64,000 bases of DNA from Desulfurellaceae bacterium bin18 (GTDB taxonomy: Bacteria > Desulfobacterota > Binatia > Bin18), in contig MPMI01000005.1 in NCBI GenBank assembly GCA_002238415.1, positions 62,001-126,000 of the forward strand, read 5' to 3'. Below the pieces are notes generated by a model that did not search any database, was not told where the DNA came from, and saw nothing but the letters and a program-made list of their open reading frames with translations. The first letter of the stretch is position 1. Each line of letters begins with the position of its first letter. The position numbers and the translations under genes were made by a program. This document shows positions 59,062 to 64,000 of this stretch, piece by piece.

Positions 59062-60696
59062 TTAGAAGTTGTGCGCGGCGTGGGCACCGTACATCCACTC
59101 GAAGCCGAGCCAGATGGTATGCGCGTCGTCCTTGAGGTGGCTGGCCATATCGTAGTTGTACTGGAGTCGGATGCGCGAGAATTCGGACGGCCGCCAGACC
59201 AGCAACGGAGAGAGGCGGTGGCGGTCATCACGGAACGGATCGTTCTTGCGTCCGCCGATGCTCTGCCCACTCCCGCCGGCATACTCATAGCGCAGGCCGG
59301 CAGCCCATCTGGTCTGAAATCCGTATAAAAGCTGGGTGTACAGGCCCCAGTCCTTGAGGGTGCGGCCCGGCAGGCTGGCGAAGTCGCCGGTCTCGGTTTC
59401 CTGGGTGTAGCGGGCCACGTGGTAGTCGCGCTTCATGATCTCGGTCTGCCAGGTCAGGAACGGATAACCGAAATTGCCGGCCGGCTGCCAGCGCCACTTC
59501 ATGTCCAGCCCGTACAGCCAGGTGTCGGCATCCCGCCCGGTCGAGTTTGGCCCGTACAGACCAGACAAGCCAAACACCGCGGTTACGTCGTCGGTAAAGT
59601 TGAACGAGTTTTCCCAACGGGTCAGATAGAGGAAATCTCCAAAGCCGCGCACGTCTTGAGCGATAATCGGCCGGCCGGCGATGCCGTCGCCTTGAATGCC
59701 GCCGGTCGGCTCCTCAGCGTGCGCGTCTTCACCGGCATGGCCGTGTTCGTCAGCCTGTTCGTCTTCACCGGCGTGACCGTTACCGCCCCCGTGGGCATGG
59801 GCCAGTTCTCCGCCCAGGAAGCTGGCCATGGTCACACCGCCCGCGTTCTGCATGCCGAAGTGGAACTCGGAGAACCACGGCGTGGGGGGAAGCCACGAGG
59901 CCCGAAAACCGGCTTGTCGCATGCCGTCTCCGCCGAACATGCGGGAGTTGACCACCGGCTGGTCGATCCAGTCCCAGAAGTGGGGGTGTTGCGGGTTGAT
60001 CAGTCCGAACTCGGTCAGGGAATGGCCGACCTCAAGCTGAAGACTGTAGGGCAGGGCCGACGAGGTGAGAAATGCCTCTTCAAGCTCAAGCGCGGTCTCG
60101 CCGGTGCTTGGGTTGACCGAGGTGAGGATATGCGCCTCGCCAGTGAAATAGGGGTCAACCGCGCCGGACAGGGAAAATTCGGCCTGACCCAGGGTGAAGC
60201 CTCGTTGTTTCGGGTCGTGGCCACCGCCCTGTAGCGTCGAAATCGCGGCGTCTCGCTCGCTGGAGCCGCCGGTGAAGAACAGCACATCGGCCGAAATGTC
60301 AATCAGGCGCAACTGCGTGTTTCCGCCCAGCGGCTGTGACCACAGCGCCCGCCGGTCCGGCTCCGGCTCAAAATCCGGGACGCCGAGTTCGTCAAGCGCC
60401 TGGTCTAATGGGGAGTCAACCTGGACGGCCATACGGTCAACTTGTTGTCGCTGTATGGCCTGGACTTGTGCCTCTTGTGCCTCGACTTTTTGCTTGAGTG
60501 CCTGATCTCGTGAGGTTGAGTCCTTCTGCATCTGCAAAATGGTGTGCTGGAGTTGCTCGACCGTTTGCTGAAGACGGTCAACCTGGCTGCGGAGGGCTCG
60601 GACCTCGGCCGGGTCGCCGGCCTGGGCGCTGGCGCCCGGCGGGGACAAAAGGATGGAGGTGGCCGAGATGAGAGCGATCACGAGTGTTGTACGCAT
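59062..60696 (-). CDS. Zinc-associated outer-membrane porin-type protein
   Basis: The 545-residue protein has a signal peptide (LISATSILLSPPGASA), a coiled coil (ALRSQVDRLQQTVEQLQHTI) around residues 30-75, then a beta-barrel-like region of alternating residues ending in aromatic WMYGAHAAHNF, a C-terminal Phe as in outer-membrane barrels. A His/Asp/Glu loop with HAHGGGNGHAGEDEQADEHG near residue 295 could gather metal. It is first in the zinc operon, with a good promoter and a candidate Zur box at 60709. Confidence 0.8.
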   Translation of the reverse strand: MRTTLVIALISATSILLSPPGASAQAGDPAEVRALRSQVDRLQQTVEQLQHTILQMQKDSTSRDQALKQKVEAQEAQVQAIQRQQVDRMAVQVDSPLDQALDELGVPDFEPEPDRRALWSQPLGGNTQLRLIDISADVLFFTGGSSERDAAISTLQGGGHDPKQRGFTLGQAEFSLSGAVDPYFTGEAHILTSVNPSTGETALELEEAFLTSSALPYSLQLEVGHSLTEFGLINPQHPHFWDWIDQPVVNSRMFGGDGMRQAGFRASWLPPTPWFSEFHFGMQNAGGVTMASFLGGELAHAHGGGNGHAGEDEQADEHGHAGEDAHAEEPTGGIQGDGIAGRPIIAQDVRGFGDFLYLTRWENSFNFTDDVTAVFGLSGLYGPNSTGRDADTWLYGLDMKWRWQPAGNFGYPFLTWQTEIMKRDYHVARYTQETETGDFASLPGRTLKDWGLYTQLLYGFQTRWAAGLRYEYAGGSGQSIGGRKNDPFRDDRHRLSPLLVWRPSEFSRIRLQYNYDMASHLKDDAHTIWLGFEWMYGAHAAHNF

Positions 60697-60708
60697 GGGG
60701 GTTCCTTG

Positions 60709-60725
60709 TTGCATAATAGTTGTAA
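60709..60725. promoter_or_regulatory. Candidate Zur box at the porin-znu operon promoter
   Basis: TTGCATAATAGTTGTAA overlaps the likely transcription start of the leftward zinc run. Its reverse complement shares 13 of 17 bases with 61924-61940 near zur and the CobW-type gene. Binding by the Fur-type protein at 62087 is inferred. Confidence 0.5.
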
Positions 60726-60733
60726 TAGAAACA

Positions 60734-60761
60734 TCATTAAAGAACGACCATGGATTGTCAA
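60734..60761 (-). promoter_or_regulatory. Promoter of the porin-znu operon
   Basis: Read leftward, TTGACA (60756-60761), a 16-base spacer and TAATGA (60734-60739). The candidate Zur box lies just downstream, as expected for repression. Confidence 0.55.
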
Positions 60762-60783
60762 GCCGACCCGGACCGCCATGGTT

Positions 60784-61722
60784 CTAGTGCGGGACGAGAC
60801 ACGAGTCGAGTGCAGCAAGAAGCGCCGAACGGTCAAACGCCGCGCCAATAAACACCAGATGATCCTGAGGTTGTGGGGTCAGGGACACCTGTCCGATAAA
60901 AAACTCTTTTCCAGTGAACTGTAACTCCCATTGTTTCGAGGAGTCGTGAAAGCGAACGAAGCCCTTCGCCCGCCAGACTTCGTCGGGCAATGCTTGCATC
61001 ACTTCGGCAAAGGGCTCCGGGACAAAGGAGCACGGCGCGCGATAGGTTAGCGTGTGGAAATGGTCATGCTGGGGTGCGCGAGCAGTGGTAGGGGCCGACC
61101 GAGTCCCCTGCTGACTCAGTACCTCGGAAAAATCCACATCGGCGTAGGTGGTCAGGAGAATTTTGGCCCGAGAGTTTTTGCGTTGGACGCCTTGAACCGC
61201 TCTTGCGAGTTGCATCCAATGGGCGAGGTCACATTTGTTAATCAAAACGAAGTCTGCCGTCTCAGCAAACGAGCGCAGACCATAGCCTGCCATCTGTTGG
61301 GATGAGCCTCGCGCGTCGATGACGGCAATCATCGCGGCAACAAACGCTTGTGACAGCATCTCTATATGGGTGAGTTGATCCAACAGGCGGACGGGATCGG
61401 CCAGCCCGGTTGCTTCGATAAATATGACATCGGGCTGCTGGGAGATAAGATCCGTGAGGGCGGAGTTCAGATCCGGCCGTAGGGTACAGCAAATACAGCC
61501 ATCGGCAAACGTTTTGGTCGGATAGCCTTGTCCCCGGAGGCGTTCGCTATCAGTGCTCACGTCTCCATAATCGTTAATCAAGATGGCAGGTTGGAGACCC
61601 TGTGACGCGGCATAGGCTAAGAGCCCCTGCAGGAAGGTCGTCTTGCCACTCCCCAGGAAGCCGGAAATGACGTAGATGGGGACGCTGGGAGCGTTCTCGA
61701 ATAGTGTTTTTACAGACAGCAT
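60784..61722 (-). CDS. COG0523 (CobW-like) GTP-binding metallochaperone
   Basis: The 312-residue protein has P-loop ISGFLGSGKTTFLQGLLAYA near residue 18, the metal motif GCICCTLRPDLNSALTDLIS near residue 75 (C-x-C-C), IEATGLADPVRLLDQLTHIE and INKCDLAHWMQLARAVQGVQ near residue 160. A His-rich patch (PQHDHFHTLTY) follows. Zinc-linked members insert Zn2+ into client proteins under zinc shortage. It is transcribed away from zur. Confidence 0.93.
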   Translation of the reverse strand: MLSVKTLFENAPSVPIYVISGFLGSGKTTFLQGLLAYAASQGLQPAILINDYGDVSTDSERLRGQGYPTKTFADGCICCTLRPDLNSALTDLISQQPDVIFIEATGLADPVRLLDQLTHIEMLSQAFVAAMIAVIDARGSSQQMAGYGLRSFAETADFVLINKCDLAHWMQLARAVQGVQRKNSRAKILLTTYADVDFSEVLSQQGTRSAPTTARAPQHDHFHTLTYRAPCSFVPEPFAEVMQALPDEVWRAKGFVRFHDSSKQWELQFTGKEFFIGQVSLTPQPQDHLVFIGAAFDRSALLAALDSCLVPH

Positions 61723-61923
61723 AACGCAAGAGACAGTCGAGTGAGACAGATAGGCACCCCCGACAGAGTAACAGGAGGGAAACCCTGTCGGGGGGCCGGG
61801 CAAGGAAGGCAGGCGCTCATAGCACCCTCTCTCCTCTGCCCGGAGAGGGATTGAGAGACGGTGAACCCTGGGAAAACGAGGTGCGGTTCATCATGGGCCT
61901 CCAGTATCAAGTATTCGATGTAT

Positions 61924-61940
61924 TTGCAACTATATTGTAA
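61924..61940. promoter_or_regulatory. Candidate Zur box between the CobW-type gene and zur
   Basis: TTGCAACTATATTGTAA is a near-palindrome of the form TTRCAA-N5-TTGTAA. It could serve the divergent CobW-type gene and zur. The region 61723-62086 has no gene. Confidence 0.5.
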
Positions 61941-62086
61941 AAAGACTATTATAGTGAACACTTCGTATAAAAGGAGAGGCGTGGAGAAAGGTGTGCTTAC
62001 CTTTCCGTTGTCTGTTGGAAGGAATGGGCCTGAGACACTTTTTTCTTGCCGGAAGTCACAGAAATCGATAGGATGGGCGAGACGCT

Positions 62087-62533
62087 ATGAAAAAGGAAAG
62101 GATCGTTCGATCAATCGCAGAACTCCGCGCCCTGGTTCGATCCACCGGGCTGCGGAGCACAGGTCCCCGTGTTGCTGTGCTGCAGCGGCTTCAGCAGGCA
62201 ATTACTCCTATGAGCCATGCGGAGATCGCCGAAGCCCTGGAGCCGGCGGGATTGGACCGGGCGACACTCTATCGGAATCTCATTGACCTCACTGACGTGG
62301 GTCTCTTGTCGCGAACGGATCATGGCGATCACGTCTGGCGTTTTGAACTCCGCGACAATGCGCACGGCCAGGCCGAACAACATCCTCATTTTACCTGTAT
62401 TGACTGTGGAGAGGTTGAGTGCCTGCCCGATACGAGCATCGAGGTATCCGCACCAGACCGTACGCCTCGTGCAATCAGAAATCACCATTTTGAGGTACAG
62501 ATCACCGGCCTGTGCGACCGTTGCGCCGCCTAG
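62087..62533 (+). CDS. zur: Fur-family regulator, probably Zur
   Basis: The 148-residue protein has the winged helix RSTGLRSTGPRVAVLQRLQQ with MSHAEIAEALEPAGLDRATL, then YRNLIDLTDVGLLSRTDHGD. Metal-binding parts are HPHFTCIDCGEVECLPD near residue 105 and CDRC near the end, giving two Cys-x-x-Cys pairs for structural zinc. Surrounding zinc genes argue for zinc-responsive repression. The ATG has only a weak upstream site (CGAGACGCT). Confidence 0.88.
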   Translation: MKKERIVRSIAELRALVRSTGLRSTGPRVAVLQRLQQAITPMSHAEIAEALEPAGLDRATLYRNLIDLTDVGLLSRTDHGDHVWRFELRDNAHGQAEQHPHFTCIDCGEVECLPDTSIEVSAPDRTPRAIRNHHFEVQITGLCDRCAA

Positions 62534-62545
62534 ACTCGGACGGTA

Positions 62546-62616
62546 GCCCCGGCCCTCGCCGCTGAGCGCAGCCCCGGCCCGCGCTCAGCGGCGAGGGCCG
62601 GGGCTGCGCTCAGCGG
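62546..62616. repeat. Two overlapping, mutually exclusive perfect hairpins
   Basis: Hairpin 1 pairs 62546-62569 with 62581-62604 (24 bp, 11-base loop). Hairpin 2 pairs 62559-62580 with 62595-62616 (22 bp, 14-base loop). They share bases and cannot form together. They lie between convergent zur and the beta-propeller gene and may act as a two-way terminator. Confidence 0.8.
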
Positions 62617-62628
62617 TCACCCGCAACC

Positions 62629-64000
62629 CTAGCGTCCAATCGTGTCTGACAGCTTCATCTTTTTCTGGACGGCAGTAAGATAGCCGCCACCGCCTAGCGG
62701 TGTGGGAACCTCAAGCTCCTGGACGACTTCTGCCTGAGCCGTGTTGATGACCGAGATCAGGCCGTCTCCACCGTGCGTGACAAATCCCCACTGCCCGTCT
62801 GGAGTCAGTGCCGGGAGTCGCAACTGCTGTCCCTCCGCAAATGGCGGCAGGTCTGGATCAAGCGGCTCCTGTAAGGCCGGAAGCGCAATCGTGGTCATGA
62901 TCTGCGTGAATGTCGGAGACTGGGGGTCGGCATCAAGCAGGAATGCGCGATCGCCCTGCGGGCCTTGCAGAATGTAGAGCGCCACGGTTCTGGAGAGGGC
63001 AAAGCGGTGCAACAATCCCGGACCAAGGGCGACTCGGGTGACCGCTCCAGTTTCGAGGTTGCCGACATACGCATCGTTTGACCATTTGGTCCAATCGGTC
63101 GGATCCGCAGAATCATCTCGAATAAAGGAAAAAACCGTCCGTTGGTCATCGGCAAGGCGCACATACAACGCGCGCCCTCCACTGCGCTCAGCAGTGCCAT
63201 AGGGCAGGGTAATACCAGGCGTCAGATCTCCGCCCTCGATGTCTGAGCACTCAATGCCCATGTCCGTCGCTGAGCAATATACTTTCAGCTTATGGCTGAT
63301 TACATCACCCTGAGGCCGGGAACCTAATTCAACATCGCTGAGGAATGCCTCTTCGTTACTGATGAGGCGACTGAGACGAAAGGCTTCATGAATGCCTTCT
63401 TCATGATGTTCCTCTTCGTCCTCGTGTTCGCCTTCGTGTTCGTCCTCATGCTCGCCTTCGTGTTCGTCCTCATGCTCGCCTTCGTGTTCGTCCTCATGCT
63501 CGCCTTCATGCTCGTCGTGTTCGTCCTCACCCTCGTGGTCGTGGTCTTCTTCGCCCTCGTGGTCTTCTTCGCCCTCGTGGTCGTCCTCGCCCTCGTGGTC
63601 GTCCTCGCCCTCGTGATCTTCTTCACCCTCGTGGTCGTGGTCGTCCTCGCCCTCGTGGTCGTCCTCGCCCTCGTGGTCGCCCGCTTCATCATGACCCGGC
63701 GCGCTTTCCGCAAAAGCCAACTCGCTTCCGAGGCGTTGTAAAAGCATGTCGGGGCTTCGGGCGATCGCTATACCGGGCACTTCACTCTCAATAGGGTTCG
63801 TTGCAATGGTGCTATAGGACGAGGAAGTCCACCAGCGTAAATCGACCACGGAGACAGACCCCCCACCTGTGCCGTGGTCGTCCTCATGAGCATGCTCATC
63901 CTCGTCGTGGCCGTCGTGGTCGTCCTCGTGGCCATGCTCATCCTCGTCTTCTCCTTCGTCATGGTCGTCCTCATGGCCATGCTCATCCTCGTCATGGCCG
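62629..64000 (-). CDS. His/Asp/Glu-repeat secreted beta-propeller-like zinc protein (5' end outside window)
   Basis: The frame stays open leftward from the window edge to a stop at 62629. The visible N-terminal part contains GHDEDEHGHEDDHD-like repeats, GSVSVVDLRWWTSSS, then a second tract of 80+ residues of DHEGEDDHEG and EHEGEHEDEHEG units. The rest has strand motifs LYILQGPQGDRAFLLDADPQ and LPALTPDGQWGFVTHGGDGL with ISVINTAQAEVVQELEVPTP, typical of a beta-propeller. It resembles periplasmic zinc chaperones of the AztD type (from memory). Its repeats give the opposite strand long hydrophobic frames that are not genes. Confidence 0.8.
   Translation of the reverse strand, partial: GHDEDEHGHEDDHDEGEDEDEHGHEDDHDGHDEDEHAHEDDHGTGGGSVSVVDLRWWTSSSYSTIATNPIESEVPGIAIARSPDMLLQRLGSELAFAESAPGHDEAGDHEGEDDHEGEDDHDHEGEEDHEGEDDHEGEDDHEGEEDHEGEEDHDHEGEDEHDEHEGEHEDEHEGEHEDEHEGEHEDEHEGEHEDEEEHHEEGIHEAFRLSRLISNEEAFLSDVELGSRPQGDVISHKLKVYCSATDMGIECSDIEGGDLTPGITLPYGTAERSGGRALYVRLADDQRTVFSFIRDDSADPTDWTKWSNDAYVGNLETGAVTRVALGPGLLHRFALSRTVALYILQGPQGDRAFLLDADPQSPTFTQIMTTIALPALQEPLDPDLPPFAEGQQLRLPALTPDGQWGFVTHGGDGLISVINTAQAEVVQELEVPTPLGGGGYLTAVQKKMKLSDTIGR

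Noticed and set aside
58022-59065. 347-residue rightward frame
   Set aside because: It is antisense to znuA, whose metal ligands and signal peptide are evident.
63388-63741. Hydrophobic 117-residue rightward frame of Val/Leu/Phe repeats
   Set aside because: It is the complement of the His/Asp/Glu repeat tract and has no independent support as a membrane protein.

Overview
The window is a mosaic chromosome segment from a Gram-negative, probably uncultivated bacterium. Evidence for Gram-negative: a 545-residue outer-membrane porin-type protein, Tat and Sec signal peptides, and a ZnuABC-type importer. The catabolic content (five luciferase-like flavin monooxygenases, two CaiB/BaiF CoA-transferases, two SDRs, MmgE/PrpD, acyl-CoA dehydrogenase, amidohydrolases, paired M20 amidases) recalls Tectomicrobia/Entotheonella-like or similar environmental lineages. 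That placement is inference; no rRNA or tRNA gene was seen.

Layout. 1-7743: a TetR regulator (cut by the window edge) with two small genes that share a candidate operator, an amidase and a luciferase-like monooxygenase, a patch of intact and broken toxin-antitoxin genes, then an SDR and a CoA-transferase. 7744-24090: an accessory region bounded by two inverted, diverged copies of a ~340-bp noncoding element full of TTTCACG and TGAAATTTCA motifs. It holds gene stumps, a phospholipase-D-fold protein, a nucleotide-binding effector-like protein, a 2TM (SLATT-like) protein with an overlapping polyproline micro-ORF, a block of ordinary metabolic genes (12971-17928), and then a decayed type III CRISPR-Cas locus. 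That locus has four CRISPR repeats, plasmid/phage-like small genes including a ParB-like protein, a cas10/csm1 gene broken by an in-frame TGA, and a CARF-protein stump. The last CRISPR repeat is split by a 440-nt ORF-less group II intron; removing the intron exactly restores the repeat. This is the most striking observation in the window.

24287-30375: acyl-CoA dehydrogenase, SDR, HicB-like and DUF559 genes, acetyl-CoA hydrolase/transferase, a four-fold OB-repeat secreted protein, and a SnoaL-like protein. 30500-35100: AT-richer acquired genes, a MITE-like hairpin, a frameshifted aspartic protease, and a hicAB cassette lying between two 89-bp copies of the 3' end of ilvD. ilvD itself is frameshifted by an apparent ~29-nt deletion. 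36928-52434: amidohydrolase, SMP-30, duplicated M20 amidases around a DoxX-like gene, a merR-copA copper operon, eutBC, a monooxygenase, an S4 protein, threonine aldolase, phosphotriesterase, cupins and EF-P.

54281-64000 is a zinc homeostasis island. A porin-znuA-merC-znuC-znuB-CDF-ZIP run reads leftward from one promoter with a candidate Zur box. A CobW/COG0523 GTPase and a Zur-type Fur regulator diverge from a second candidate box. A His/Asp/Glu-repeat secreted beta-propeller-like protein runs off the right edge. Between zur and that gene lie two overlapping, mutually exclusive perfect hairpins.
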